A DNA stretch of 21,014 nucleotides from Nevskia sp043781855 (GCA_043781855.1 JAYWBB010000029.1:1-21014), one strand, 5' to 3'. Positions 1 through 7,689 are shown, counted from the stretch's first letter. Notes: a model not told the origin generated them from the letters alone. Numbers and translations: made by a program.

Positions 1-34
1 GCGACGATAACCAGCGCGGTTTCCGATCCCGAAC

Positions 35-2302
35 TCACGCGCTGAGCTGATCGGCGATCGGCAGCTTGCGGATGCGCTTGCCGGTCGCGGCGAAGATGGC
101 GTTGGCGAGGGCTGGCGCGATCGGCGGCGTGCCGGGTTCGCCGACGCCGGTCGGCTTCTCGGCCGACGGCACGATGTAGACCTCGATCGCCGGCATCTCG
201 TTGATGCGCAGCAGCGGGTAGCCGTCGAAATTGTTTTGCTCGACGACGCCATCCTTCAGCGTGATGGCGCTGTGCAGCGCCGCCGAAAGGCCATAGCCGA
301 TGCCGCCTTCCATCTGTGCCTTGATGACGTCCGGGTTGATCGCCACACCGCAGTCGACGGCGCAGACCACGCGGTCGACCTTGAGCAGGCCGTCGGCGTC
401 GATCGTGACTTCGGCGACTTCCGCGACGAAGGTGTTGAACGACTCGTGCACCGCGATGCCTCTGCCACGCTTCGCGCCCGCCGCTGCCGGCAGGGGCTGG
501 CCCCAGCCGGCCTTGCTCGCGGCGAGTTCGAGCACGCCGAGGTGGCGCGGCTGCTTCGCGAGCATGGCGCGGCGGAATTCGACCGGGTCCTTGCCGGCGG
601 CGCTTGCCAGCTCGTCGATCATCGTCTCGACCGAATACGCCGTATGCGTGTGACCGACGGAGCGCCACCACTGCACCGGCACGCCGAACTTCGGCGAATG
701 CAGTTCGACTTGCAGGTTCGGGATCGCGTAGGGCAGATCGCTGGCGCCTTCCACGGATGAGTTGTCGACGCCCTTCTTGATCGCAAATTTTGCGAAGGGT
801 GTGCCCCGCATGATCGACTGGCCGACGATTCGGTGTTGCCACGCGACGATCTTGCCGTCGGCATCGAGCGCGGCGCGCAGCCTGTGCAGATTCAGCGGCC
901 GGTAGTAGCCGCCGTGCATATCGTTCTCGCGCGTCCAGACCATCTTGATCGGCACGTTCAGGCCTTTCTCTGCCGCGCCCTTCGCGATCGCGACGGCTTC
1001 CAGCACGAAGTCCGCCTGCGGATTTGCGCGACGGCCGAAGCTGCCGCCGGCATAGAGCTGCGTGATCGTGACCTTGCCCGGCGCAATACCGAGATAGGCC
1101 GCGACGGCGTCTTGATCCGTCGTGTGCATCTGCTCGCCGTTCCAGATTTCGCACTGATCCTTGTCGAGTTTGACCAGGCAGTTCATCGGCTCCATCGAGG
1201 CGTGCGCGAGATACGGGAATTCGTATTCGGCTTCGATCAGCTGCGCCGGCTTCCGGAGGGCGCGGGCGGCGTTGCCGGTATGGCGCGCGACGAGCCCCAG
1301 CTTCTTCGCCAGCTCGCGGTAGTCGGTGAAAATCTCATCGCTGCCGCGCTTGAAGGCCTGGCTGTCGTCCCATTCGACGACCAGCGCATCGCGGCCCTGC
1401 TTCGCGACCCAGGTATTCTTCGCGAGCACGGCAACACCGGCCGAGAACGCGCCCGGCTTGCCGGCGAACTGCACGACATCGACCACACCCTTCACGGCCT
1501 TCGCTTTTGTGGTGTCGACCGATCTGATCGTCGCGCCGAAACGCGGCGCATGGGCAACGACCGCGACGAGCATGCCGGGCAGCTTCACGTCCTGAGTGAA
1601 GATCGCCGTGCCGTCGGTCTTCTCCCGGCTGTCCTTGCGCGGCGTATTGGTCTTGCCGATCAGCTTGAACTGCTGTGGATCCTTGAGCGTGACGTTCTTC
1701 GGAACCGGCTGTTTCGCGGCGTTTTCAGCCAGTGCGCCGAAGTTTGCGTTGCGGCCGGACTGCGCGTGGCTGACGACGCCGCTGTCGACCGTGATCTCCG
1801 AAGTCGGCACCTGCCACTCCGCCGCCGCCGCCGAAACCATCATCGCGCGCGCCGCTGCACCGGCCTTGCGCAGCTGGTCCCAGGAATTCGCCATCGCAGT
1901 ACTGCCGCCGGTGGCCTGGACGCCCAGTAAAAGATTCGCGTACTTCTTGTGGTCGGCTGGCGCACCGATCACGCGGACCTGCGCCCAGTCGGCGTCGAGT
2001 TCTTCGGCGACGAGTGTTGCAAGTCCGGTGAATGTGCCCTGACCCATTTCGAGATGCTTGGCCAGGACGGTGACGATGTTATCGGCGCCGACGCGAATGA
2101 AGGCATTCGGCGCAAACGTCGACGCCGCTGCGACTTCGTCGCCAGCGATACCCGGCGCGGCCGCGCCGGCGTAGGCCTCGCCGAGATAGAGCCCGAGTGC
2201 GAGACCGCCCGCGCCCTGCAGGAATTCGCGGCGGCTGACGTTGACGATGACGGCGCTGGTATCGGCGGCGTCGACCGGGGAGTAGCGATCGAGAATGCTC
2301 AT
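35..2302 (-). CDS. iorB: Molybdopterin-binding aldehyde/isoquinoline oxidoreductase, large subunit (IorB-like), Tat-exported
   Basis: Large subunit of a xanthine-oxidase-family molybdenum hydroxylase of the two-subunit IorAB type, which passes electrons to its 2Fe-2S partner and then usually to a cytochrome c. The product is 755 aa, normal for the family. An N-terminal twin-arginine signal (SRREFL, residues 23-28, followed by a hydrophobic Gly/Ala/Leu stretch) predicts Tat export of the folded, cofactor-loaded enzyme. The motif GGSFGRRANPQADF and the C-terminal GVGEPGTPPIAPALANAIF, with the catalytic Glu expected in VGEPG, mark the molybdopterin-binding domains. The ATG at 2302 was chosen because it follows a GGAGAA ribosome site and begins the Tat signal; the frame stays open upstream only as a shadow of iorA. 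It lies 14 nt after iorA in the same operon. The substrate cannot be read from sequence; isoquinoline is only the founding example, and aldehydes or N-heterocycles are equally possible. Confidence 0.9.
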   Translation of the reverse strand: MSILDRYSPVDAADTSAVIVNVSRREFLQGAGGLALGLYLGEAYAGAAAPGIAGDEVAAASTFAPNAFIRVGADNIVTVLAKHLEMGQGTFTGLATLVAEELDADWAQVRVIGAPADHKKYANLLLGVQATGGSTAMANSWDQLRKAGAAARAMMVSAAAAEWQVPTSEITVDSGVVSHAQSGRNANFGALAENAAKQPVPKNVTLKDPQQFKLIGKTNTPRKDSREKTDGTAIFTQDVKLPGMLVAVVAHAPRFGATIRSVDTTKAKAVKGVVDVVQFAGKPGAFSAGVAVLAKNTWVAKQGRDALVVEWDDSQAFKRGSDEIFTDYRELAKKLGLVARHTGNAARALRKPAQLIEAEYEFPYLAHASMEPMNCLVKLDKDQCEIWNGEQMHTTDQDAVAAYLGIAPGKVTITQLYAGGSFGRRANPQADFVLEAVAIAKGAAEKGLNVPIKMVWTRENDMHGGYYRPLNLHRLRAALDADGKIVAWQHRIVGQSIMRGTPFAKFAIKKGVDNSSVEGASDLPYAIPNLQVELHSPKFGVPVQWWRSVGHTHTAYSVETMIDELASAAGKDPVEFRRAMLAKQPRHLGVLELAASKAGWGQPLPAAAGAKRGRGIAVHESFNTFVAEVAEVTIDADGLLKVDRVVCAVDCGVAINPDVIKAQMEGGIGYGLSAALHSAITLKDGVVEQNNFDGYPLLRINEMPAIEVYIVPSAEKPTGVGEPGTPPIAPALANAIFAATGKRIRKLPIADQLSA

Positions 2303-2316
2303 GTCGTTCTCCGGAT

Positions 2317-2778
2317 TCAGGCGCTGAGGGTTTTGGCGGCGTCGTGGATTGCCGCACGGATGCGGACATAGGTCGCACAGCGGCAGGCGTTGCCGCCCAT
2401 CGCGGTGTCGATATCCGCGTCGCTGGGCTTGTCGTTCGTCGTCAGCAGAGCCGTCGCCGACATGATCTGTCCGGACTGGCAATAACCGCACTGCACGACA
2501 TCCAGTTTGCGCCACGCCGCCTGCACCGCCGCACCGACCTTGTCCGCGCCGATGACCTCGATCGTCGTGATTTTTTTTCCGGCGACCGCCGAAACGGGTG
2601 TGACGCAGGAGCGGATCGGCTTGCCGTCGAGATGCACCGTGCAGGCGCCGCATTGGGCGACGCCGCAACCGTACTTCGTGCCGGTCAGGTTGGCTTCATC
2701 GCGCAGAAACCACAGCAGGGGCATGGCTGGATCGCCGTCGTAGCGGTGCTGGATGCTGTTGATGGTGAGGTCCGTCAT
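2317..2778 (-). CDS. iorA: 2Fe-2S subunit of molybdenum hydroxylase (IorA-like)
   Basis: Small electron-transfer subunit (153 aa) of the molybdenum hydroxylase encoded just downstream. The N-terminal plant-type ferredoxin domain carries Cys38, Cys43, Cys46 and Cys58 (C-x4-C-x2-C-x11-C). The C-terminal helical domain holds the second cluster with Cys97, Cys100, Cys132 and Cys134 (CGYC ... CRC). All eight ligands of the family are present. The ATG at 2778 is preceded by a GGAG and fits the family N-terminus; longer frames upstream have no support. No signal peptide is visible, so it probably rides out with the Tat-targeted large subunit. It is the first gene of the iorAB unit and is divergent from rpsP. 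Two perfect inverted repeats lie in its upstream region. Confidence 0.92.
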   Translation of the reverse strand: MTDLTINSIQHRYDGDPAMPLLWFLRDEANLTGTKYGCGVAQCGACTVHLDGKPIRSCVTPVSAVAGKKITTIEVIGADKVGAAVQAAWRKLDVVQCGYCQSGQIMSATALLTTNDKPSDADIDTAMGGNACRCATYVRIRAAIHDAAKTLSA

Positions 2779-2794
2779 GGGGGTTGCTCCAAGG

Positions 2795-2809
2795 ACTGAA
2801 ATTTTCAGT
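2795..2809. promoter_or_regulatory. 15-bp inverted repeat upstream of iorA
   Basis: ACTGAAA-T-TTTCAGT is a perfect 7-bp inverted repeat around one base, 17 bp upstream of the iorA start codon. It lies about where the transcription start would be if the TATCAT at 2822-2817 (minus strand) is the -10 box. This placement suits a repressor operator. No cognate regulator gene is in the window. Confidence 0.5.
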
Positions 2810-2822
2810 GAGCCGGATGATA

Positions 2823-2843
2823 ATGCCGTCCACGCGACGGCAT
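2823..2843. promoter_or_regulatory. 21-bp inverted repeat upstream of iorA
   Basis: ATGCCGTC-CACGC-GACGGCAT has perfect 8-bp arms and a 5-nt centre. Its centre is 31 bp from that of the repeat at 2795-2809, close to three helical turns. It directly abuts a minus-strand TATCAT (+ coordinates 2817-2822) that could be the iorA -10 box, so it would occupy the spacer between -35 and -10. No good -35 hexamer is visible. An operator role is inferred. Confidence 0.5.
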
Positions 2844-2937
2844 GATGTTGATCGTGCGATTCACGCGGACCGACATTCGATCCTCCGCAGATCCCTCGCC
2901 AGAGCCACTTGCGCAGCGGTCCGGGGCGAGAGTCCGA

Positions 2938-2967
2938 CTTTATTTCTGCGGCCGCAGGCTTTATCAT
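2938..2967 (+). promoter_or_regulatory. Weak candidate promoter of rpsP-rimM-trmD-rplS
   Basis: TATCAT at 2962-2967 could be the -10 box, with TTTATT near 2939 as a poor -35 at 17-nt spacing. The spacer contains the 12-bp palindrome CTGCGGCCGCAG. The operon must start in this gap because the gene on the other side is divergent, but the exact promoter is uncertain. Confidence 0.3.
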
Positions 2968-3017
2968 TCCACGCTTTCGCGTACCCAGTTGCTGCATTTT
3001 TCGAGAGTTCAAAGATT

Positions 3018-3275
3018 ATGGTGAAGATTCGTCTGGCCCGTGCCGGCGCCAAGAAGCGTCCGTTCTACCACCTCGTGGCGACCGATAGCCGGTCCTCGCG
3101 CGACGGCAAGTTCATCGAGCGTCTGGGTTATTACAACCCGAACGCGAAGGGCGGCGAGCAGCGTCTCGTCGTCGATACCGCGCGCATCGCGCACTGGGCC
3201 AGCAATGGCGCGCAGATTTCCGAGCGCGTGGCCTTCCTCGTGAAGGGCGCCCCGGCTGCCGCTCCGGCAGTCTGA
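3018..3275 (+). CDS. rpsP: 30S ribosomal protein bS16
   Basis: Ribosomal protein S16, a small basic component of the 30S subunit that binds 16S rRNA during assembly. The 85-aa product has the family's N-terminus (MVKIRLARAGAKKRPFYH) and the typical D-S-R motif and GYYNP segment, with a normal short Ala/Pro-rich tail. The ATG at 3018 matches the family start; the open frame further upstream is spurious. It is the first gene of the conserved rpsP-rimM-trmD-rplS operon and is followed by rimM after only 9 nt. Confidence 0.98.
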   Translation: MVKIRLARAGAKKRPFYHLVATDSRSSRDGKFIERLGYYNPNAKGGEQRLVVDTARIAHWASNGAQISERVAFLVKGAPAAAPAV

Positions 3276-3284
3276 GCGAGCAAG

Positions 3285-3800
3285 ATGATGCGCCGCGTGA
3301 CGCTCGGTCGCGTCGCCGGTGTGTTCGGCATCAAGGGCTGGGTCAAGATCGCATCGAACACCCGCCCGGCGGAAAACATCCTGAATTATCCGCGCTGGTG
3401 GCTGGGCGCGGATGAAGGTTTCGAAGCCAGGCTGATCGACAGCCGCGCGCAGGTCAATGGCATCGTCGCCCAGGTTTCCGGACGCGACGGGCAGCCGGTC
3501 ACGGATCGCGATATCGCGGCCCGGATGGTCGGGCTGGAAATATCCGTCGATCGCGCCGAGCTGCCGCCGGCATCGCCCGGCAGTTATTACTGGGCCGATC
3601 TGATCGGACTGGACGTGTTCTCGAAGAACGACGAGCCGCTCGGTCGCGTATTCGAAGTGATCGACAACGGCGCACAGGACGTGCTGGTTATGAAGGACGG
3701 CGAGGTCGAGAGACTGATCCCGTTCGTCAAGGACACAATCATCGTCTCGGTCGATCTGGCGGCGCAGCGCATCGTCGCCGACTGGTCGCCGGACTATTGA
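3285..3800 (+). CDS. rimM: Ribosome maturation factor RimM
   Basis: RimM helps mature the 3' domain of 16S rRNA and binds ribosomal protein S19 during 30S assembly. The product is 171 aa. The N-terminal RimM domain shows the signature GRVAGVFGIKGWVKI (about residues 8-22). The C-terminal PRC-barrel runs from YYWADLIGL to RLIPFV and the end. Two adjacent ATG codons (3285 and 3288) could both serve as the start; the first is given. It is second in the rpsP operon, with trmD 7 nt downstream. Confidence 0.97.
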   Translation: MMRRVTLGRVAGVFGIKGWVKIASNTRPAENILNYPRWWLGADEGFEARLIDSRAQVNGIVAQVSGRDGQPVTDRDIAARMVGLEISVDRAELPPASPGSYYWADLIGLDVFSKNDEPLGRVFEVIDNGAQDVLVMKDGEVERLIPFVKDTIIVSVDLAAQRIVADWSPDY

Positions 3801-3807
3801 GCTGACC

Positions 3808-4554
3808 GTGAAGATCGAGGTTTTGACCTTGTTCCCGGAGTTCGTGGAACAGGTCGTGAAAGTCGGCATTCCCCGCAAGGCGGTGGAGGCCGGGTCGCTG
3901 GAACTGCATGCGCGCGATATCCGCGACTACAGCGACAGTGGCGACCGCCGGGTCGACGATCGGCCCTACGGCGGCGGGCCGGGCATGGTCATGGAGCCCG
4001 GGCCATTGGTCGCCGCGATCGAGGCGGCGAAGGCCGCGATCGGCAGGCCGGCAAAGGTTTTCGCGATGAGCCCGCAAGGCGCGCCGCTGACCCAGGCCTG
4101 GGTGCGACGGCTGGCGCAGGAAGAAGGACTGATTCTGGTGTGCGGCCGCTACGAAGGGCCGGACGAACGAGTGATGCAGGCCGTGGATGTAGAGCTGTCG
4201 CTGGGCGATTTCGTGCTGTCCGGTGGCGAGCTCGCGGCGATGGTGGTGATCGATGCGGTGGCGCGCTGGTTGCCCGGCGCGCTCGGGCATGAGGGTTCGG
4301 CGGAAGCCGATTCGTTCAGTGCCGGACTGCTCGATCATCCGCACTACACGCGGCCGCCGCTGTGGCGCGATGTGCCGGTGCCGGAAGTGCTGTTGTCCGG
4401 CGACCATGGCAAAGTGGCGCGCTGGCGTTTGCAGCAGGCCCTGGGTGCGACGTTTCTGAAGCGCCCGGATCTTCTGGAGAAGCTGGACTTGAGCAGTACC
4501 CATGCCGAGCTGCTGCGAGAGTTTCTCGCAGAAGCCTCCGGTGAGAAAAACTAA
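3808..4554 (+). CDS. trmD: tRNA (guanine37-N1)-methyltransferase
   Basis: TrmD methylates N1 of G37 next to the anticodon using S-adenosylmethionine and prevents +1 frameshifting. The 248-aa product starts at a GTG giving the conserved N-terminus (MKIEVLTLFPEF). The deep trefoil-knot SAM site is seen in LVCGRYEGPDERV and in GDFVLSGGELAAM. The family motif PYGGGPGMVM is also present. Length is normal. It is third in the ribosomal operon, 7 nt after rimM and 16 nt before rplS. Confidence 0.98.
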   Translation: MKIEVLTLFPEFVEQVVKVGIPRKAVEAGSLELHARDIRDYSDSGDRRVDDRPYGGGPGMVMEPGPLVAAIEAAKAAIGRPAKVFAMSPQGAPLTQAWVRRLAQEEGLILVCGRYEGPDERVMQAVDVELSLGDFVLSGGELAAMVVIDAVARWLPGALGHEGSAEADSFSAGLLDHPHYTRPPLWRDVPVPEVLLSGDHGKVARWRLQQALGATFLKRPDLLEKLDLSSTHAELLREFLAEASGEKN

Positions 4555-4570
4555 AGACTGAGGTGACAAC

Positions 4571-4930
4571 GTGGCAAACATTCCCAACATCATTCAGGTT
4601 CTCGATGCAGAAACGATGGCCGGCAAGGTCATCCCCGACTTCCGTCCCGGCGACACCGTCGAGGTCAAGGTCAAGGTCAAGGAAGGCGATCGCGAGCGTC
4701 TCCAGGCTTTCGAAGGCGTCGTCATCGCCAAGCGTTCGCGCGGCGTGAACTCGGCGTTCACCGTGCGCAAGATTTCACACGGCGAAGGCGTGGAGCGCGT
4801 GTTCCAGACCTACAGCCCGCAGGTCGCGGAAGTCACCGTCAAGCGCCGCGGCGACGTCGCCCGCGCGAAGCTCTACTACCTGCGTGGCCGTGCCGGCAAG
4901 TCGGCGCGCATCAAGGAAAAGCTGGGCTGA
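4571..4930 (+). CDS. rplS: 50S ribosomal protein bL19
   Basis: Ribosomal protein L19, located at the interface of the 30S and 50S subunits. The 119-aa product carries the family core FRPGDTVEVKVKVKEGDRERLQAFEGVVIA and the C-terminal KLYYLRGRAGKSARIKEKL. The start is GTG at 4571 with a GAGG ribosome site just upstream. It is the last gene of the operon and is followed within about 30 nt by a strong intrinsic terminator. Confidence 0.98.
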   Translation: MANIPNIIQVLDAETMAGKVIPDFRPGDTVEVKVKVKEGDRERLQAFEGVVIAKRSRGVNSAFTVRKISHGEGVERVFQTYSPQVAEVTVKRRGDVARAKLYYLRGRAGKSARIKEKLG

Positions 4931-4950
4931 GCGGACGAAAGTCCGAGACC

Positions 4951-4979
4951 AGAAAACCCCGCCACGGCGGGGTTTTTTT
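4951..4979. terminator. Bidirectional intrinsic terminator between rplS and the cupin gene
   Basis: CCCCGC-CACG-GCGGGG (4957-4972) is a perfect 6-bp stem with a 4-nt loop, followed by seven T on the plus strand. On the minus strand the same stem is followed by TTTTCT. It therefore ends the ribosomal operon and probably also the convergent cupin transcript. Confidence 0.93.
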
Positions 4980-4998
4980 GTGGCCGGCCCGAAGGACC

Positions 4999-5343
4999 TC
5001 AGCGTGCTGCTTCGCCGCCGACCGGACCCCAGAACACGACCCACGCCGTGAAATCCGTCGAGAAATTATCGAAGCGGTGCTCGATTCTTGCGCCGACGAA
5101 AAATGCGTCGCCCGGCTTGAAGCTATGACGAACCCCGGCGATCACGATCTCGCCAACCCCGGCGTGGACGATGTAGATCTCATCGCGGGTATGCGGCGTT
5201 TGGGGATCATGCCCGGCCGGTGCGTAGTAGCCGAGCGTCATCGTGCCGTGAGAAAAGGCTTCCGCGTAACGATCGCCCTCGGGCCACTTGGCCGTCGGCG
5301 AGCCCGGAATGCGTGCGAGCAAATCGGCGAGCGAGGCCTTCAT
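4999..5343 (-). CDS. Small cupin-domain protein
   Basis: Single-domain cupin of 114 aa. Cupin motif 1 is seen around residues 44-62 with probable metal ligands His51 and Glu55 (PHTRDEIYIV). Motif 2 is around residues 78-93 with His89 (GARIEHRFDN). One further His usually found in motif 1 is replaced, so metal binding may be through three ligands. The start at 5343 has a strong AGAGGAGA ribosome site; the frame remains open upstream only across the neighbouring gene. It follows the NlpC/P60 gene by 13 nt on the same strand, so the two are probably co-transcribed. The sequence shows no substrate; cupins of this size include sugar-binding proteins, dioxygenases and sensors. Confidence 0.85.
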   Translation of the reverse strand: MKASLADLLARIPGSPTAKWPEGDRYAEAFSHGTMTLGYYAPAGHDPQTPHTRDEIYIVHAGVGEIVIAGVRHSFKPGDAFFVGARIEHRFDNFSTDFTAWVVFWGPVGGEAAR

Positions 5344-5356
5344 GCCCAGTCTCCTC

Positions 5357-5809
5357 TCAGGGCAGCACGCGCACGGCGCCAATGTAGCGCTTCGGCCACG
5401 GTGTTTCGTCGCTGCGCGTCCTCGTGACCTGCTTGCCGCTGGCCGGCGCGTGCACCATCCAGTCGTCGCCGAGATAGATCGCGACATGCATCGACGAGTG
5501 CTTACGGTCGGCGAAGTGGTAGAACAGCAGATCGCCGACGCGCGCGTCGGCGTAGTCGATTTTCGCGCCGGCCTTCATCAGTTCCGACGTGCTGTGCGGC
5601 AATTCGACTCCGGCCTGCGCGTAGGCGTATTGCACCAGGCCGCTGCAATCAAAGCCGTTGCGGTCGCTCCCGCCATAGCGATAGGGCACGCCAACCTGAC
5701 CGAGCGCGGTTTCGATCACCGCACGCCGCGTCGCCGTCGACTCTTTCGAGCCGGGGCCGGCGCAGGCAGCGAGGCTCGCAACGACGATCACGGCGATGAG
5801 GCGGAGCAT
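5357..5809 (-). CDS. NlpC/P60-family peptidoglycan endopeptidase, lipoprotein
   Basis: Predicted lipid-anchored cell-wall hydrolase of 150 aa, cleaving D-gamma-glutamyl-diaminopimelate-type peptide bonds in peptidoglycan. The first 15 residues form a lipoprotein signal with lipobox LAAC (Cys16). The NlpC/P60 domain follows from about residue 30, with the catalytic Cys55 in FDCSGLVQYAY, His108 in HVAIYLG, and a third polar residue probably His120 (MVHA). The start at 5809 was chosen because it gives the signal peptide; the open frame upstream overlaps trxB and its terminator. The gene is separated from trxB by a terminator and precedes the cupin gene by 13 nt. It resembles E. coli Spr (MepS) and NlpC in layout, but I do not assign orthology. 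Confidence 0.92.
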   Translation of the reverse strand: MLRLIAVIVVASLAACAGPGSKESTATRRAVIETALGQVGVPYRYGGSDRNGFDCSGLVQYAYAQAGVELPHSTSELMKAGAKIDYADARVGDLLFYHFADRKHSSMHVAIYLGDDWMVHAPASGKQVTRTRSDETPWPKRYIGAVRVLP

Positions 5810-5857
5810 GCCCCGAGTTTGCCAGTTCTGTCCGCGAACGGCAGTTATGGATGCTCG

Positions 5858-5901
5858 AAAAAAACCGCCGCCCGCGCCGTATTGCTGGCGGCGAGCGGCG
5901 G
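5858..5901 (-). terminator. Intrinsic terminator after trxB
   Basis: On the minus strand, CCGCCGCTCGCCGCC and GGCGCGGGCGGCGG pair around an 8-nt loop, with one G-U pair and a small bulge, and are followed by seven T. It lies 30 nt past the trxB stop and separates trxB from the NlpC/P60 gene. Confidence 0.9.
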
Positions 5902-5930
5902 CCGATGCTTTCAGCTGCTGCGCGGACGAC

Positions 5931-6881
5931 TCAATGCTCGCCGAGCTCGTCCAGATACTTCTCGGCATCGAGTGCCGCCTGGCAGCCGGTGCCGGCTGAG
6001 GTGATGGCCTGCCGGTAGACGTGATCCATGACGTCGCCGGCGGCGAACACGCCGTCGACGCTCGTCGCGGTCGCGCCGCCCTCATTGCCGCTCTTGACCT
6101 TGATGTACCCGCCAGCCATGTCGAGTTGACCCTCGAAGATCGCCGTGTTCGGCGAATGGCCGATCGCGATGAAGACACCGCTCAAGTTGATATCGCGCGT
6201 GCTGCCGTCGACAACGTTCTTCACGCGCATGCCGTTGACGCCGGTGGCGTCGCCGAGGACTTCGGCTAGCGAGGAATTCCAGATGATCTCGACCTTGCCT
6301 TCCGCCTGCCGCTTGAACAGCTTGTCGTGCAGAATCTTCTCGCCTTTGAACTTGTCGCGGCGGTGCACGACCGTGACTTTCGTCGCGATGTTGGCGAGGT
6401 ACAGCGCCTCTTCGACGGCCGTATTGCCGCCGCCGATCACCGCAACTTCCTGGCCCTTGTAGAAGAACCCGTCGCAGGTCGCGCACGCCGAGACGCCCTT
6501 GCCGCGGAACGTTTCTTCCGAGGGGAGGCCGAGGTATTTCGCGCTCGCACCAGTGCAGATGATCAGCGCGTCGCAGGTGTACTCGGCTTCGCCGCGCAGC
6601 TTGAACGGCCGCGTCTTCAGGTCGACCTCGTGGATGTGATCGTAGATGTACTGCGTGGCAAAACGCTCGGCATGACGGCGCATGCGATCCATCAGGTCGG
6701 GCCCTTGCAGGCCTTCAACGTCGCCGGGCCAGTTGTCGACCTCGGTCGTCGTCATCAGCTGGCCGCCTTGTTCGACGCCGGTGATCATGACCGGCTTGAG
6801 ATTGGCGCGCGCGGCGTAGACCGCTGCGGTGTAGCCCGCCGGGCCCGAGCCCAGGATGATCAGCGGGTGATGGTTGCTCAT
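5931..6881 (-). CDS. trxB: Thioredoxin-disulfide reductase
   Basis: FAD/NADPH flavoenzyme that reduces thioredoxin in the cytoplasm. At 316 aa it has normal length. The FAD-binding motif GSGPAG is at residues 11-16. The redox-active CATC is at 133-136. The NADPH-binding GGGNTA is at 150-155. The C-terminal FAD motif GVFAAGDV is present. The start at 6881 gives the usual short N-terminus (MSNHHPLIILGSGPAG). It lies downstream of a peroxiredoxin gene on the same strand, which is functionally coherent because thioredoxin reduces 2-Cys peroxiredoxins, but a hairpin between the two suggests only partial read-through. Confidence 0.97.
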   Translation of the reverse strand: MSNHHPLIILGSGPAGYTAAVYAARANLKPVMITGVEQGGQLMTTTEVDNWPGDVEGLQGPDLMDRMRRHAERFATQYIYDHIHEVDLKTRPFKLRGEAEYTCDALIICTGASAKYLGLPSEETFRGKGVSACATCDGFFYKGQEVAVIGGGNTAVEEALYLANIATKVTVVHRRDKFKGEKILHDKLFKRQAEGKVEIIWNSSLAEVLGDATGVNGMRVKNVVDGSTRDINLSGVFIAIGHSPNTAIFEGQLDMAGGYIKVKSGNEGGATATSVDGVFAAGDVMDHVYRQAITSAGTGCQAALDAEKYLDELGEH

Positions 6882-6909
6882 GCGTGTTCTCTCTTATTCT
6901 TGTGGGCCG

Positions 6910-6937
6910 AAAAGCCTGGGGCCGGTTACCCGGCCCC
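6910..6937 (-). terminator. Hairpin (terminator or attenuator) between peroxiredoxin and trxB
   Basis: GGGGCCGG-TTAC-CCGGCCCC (6918-6937) is a perfect 8-bp stem with a 4-nt loop, located 25 nt after the peroxiredoxin stop. On the minus strand it is followed by AGGCTTTTC, a weak T tract, so termination may be incomplete and trxB may get some read-through. Confidence 0.7.
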
Positions 6938-6962
6938 GTCTTTGCTGCCGGATGCCGGATTC

Positions 6963-7568
6963 TTACAGGGCGTCGGCGTGCTTGGCGAGGTAGTCGGCGA
7001 CACCCTGGGTATCGGGCTTCATGCCCGCATCGCCCTTCTTCCAGCCCGCCGGGCAGACTTCGCCGTGCTGCTCGGTGAATTGCAGCGCGTCGATGACGCG
7101 CAGCAGGTCGTCGACTTCACGGCCCAGCGGCAGGTTGTTGACGATCTGATGCTGAACGATGCCTTCCTTGTCGATCAGGAACGAGGCGCGCAGCGCAACA
7201 CCGTCTTCGGGATGGGCGATGCCGTAAGCCTTGATGATCTCGCGCGAAACATCGGCGACCATCGGGAAGCCGACCTCACCGATGCCACCCTTGTTGACCG
7301 GCGTCGAGCGCCAGGCGTAGTGCGTGAACTGCGAGTCGAGCGAAACGCCGATCAGCTGCACGCCAAGTGCCTCGAACTGCTTGAGGCGGTTGTTGTGCGC
7401 GATGATTTCGGACGGGCAGACGAACGTGAAGTCCAGCGGCCAGAAGAACAGGGCGACGTACTTCTTGCCCTTGAATTGCGAGAGCTTGAAGTTATCGACG
7501 ATGGAGCCGTCGCCGAGGACGGCGGCAGCGGTGAAATCGGGGGCGGGGCGGCCAACGAGTATGGACAT
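6963..7568 (-). CDS. Typical 2-Cys peroxiredoxin (AhpC/Prx1 type)
   Basis: Thiol peroxidase that reduces hydrogen peroxide and alkyl hydroperoxides; it is recycled by thioredoxin or AhpF-like reductases. The 201-aa product has the peroxidatic Cys51 in DFTFVCPSE and the resolving Cys172 in EVCPAGW, as in typical homodimeric 2-Cys enzymes. GGIG (94-97) resembles the GGLG element of hyperoxidation-sensitive peroxiredoxins, but the C-terminal YF partner appears as YL (residues 193-194). The start at 7568 has an AGGAG ribosome site 6 nt upstream; the frame upstream is not supported. An OxyR-like dyad lies about 120-160 bp upstream, and trxB follows on the same strand. Confidence 0.95.
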   Translation of the reverse strand: MSILVGRPAPDFTAAAVLGDGSIVDNFKLSQFKGKKYVALFFWPLDFTFVCPSEIIAHNNRLKQFEALGVQLIGVSLDSQFTHYAWRSTPVNKGGIGEVGFPMVADVSREIIKAYGIAHPEDGVALRASFLIDKEGIVQHQIVNNLPLGREVDDLLRVIDALQFTEQHGEVCPAGWKKGDAGMKPDTQGVADYLAKHADAL

Positions 7569-7655
7569 GGAATGCTCCTGAGAGTGAGGGGAAAGGTTGG
7601 GGTTTTGCTTCTTTGCGGCTCCTGCGCGAAGAGTCGCGATGAGCCTCGTTTCGAA

Positions 7656-7674
7656 CCGGCATCTTAGGTGCCGG
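7656..7674. other. Small inverted repeat in the peroxiredoxin leader
   Basis: CCGGCA-TCTTAGG-TGCCGG has perfect 6-bp arms with a 7-nt loop. It lies between the OxyR-like site and the peroxiredoxin start, so it could form a hairpin in the 5' leader or be part of the promoter. No function can be assigned. Confidence 0.35.
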
Positions 7675-7689
7675 GGAACGTCATAGCCA

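Noticed and set aside
2303..2668. Upstream extension of the iorB frame
   Set aside because: It overlaps iorA in another frame, is Arg-rich and would bury the Tat signal; the ATG at 2302 has a ribosome site.
2946..2957. Palindrome CTGCGGCCGCAG upstream of rpsP
   Set aside because: A 12-bp GC palindrome is not rare in such DNA and no second copy or known operator matches; kept only as part of the weak promoter entry.
4659..4685. Repeated GTCAAG units inside rplS
   Set aside because: They encode the conserved VKVKVK strand of ribosomal protein L19, so protein constraint explains them.
6327..7667. A 446-codon plus-strand frame opposite trxB and the peroxiredoxin
   Set aside because: It runs antisense through two well-identified genes and across their terminator and shows no domain.
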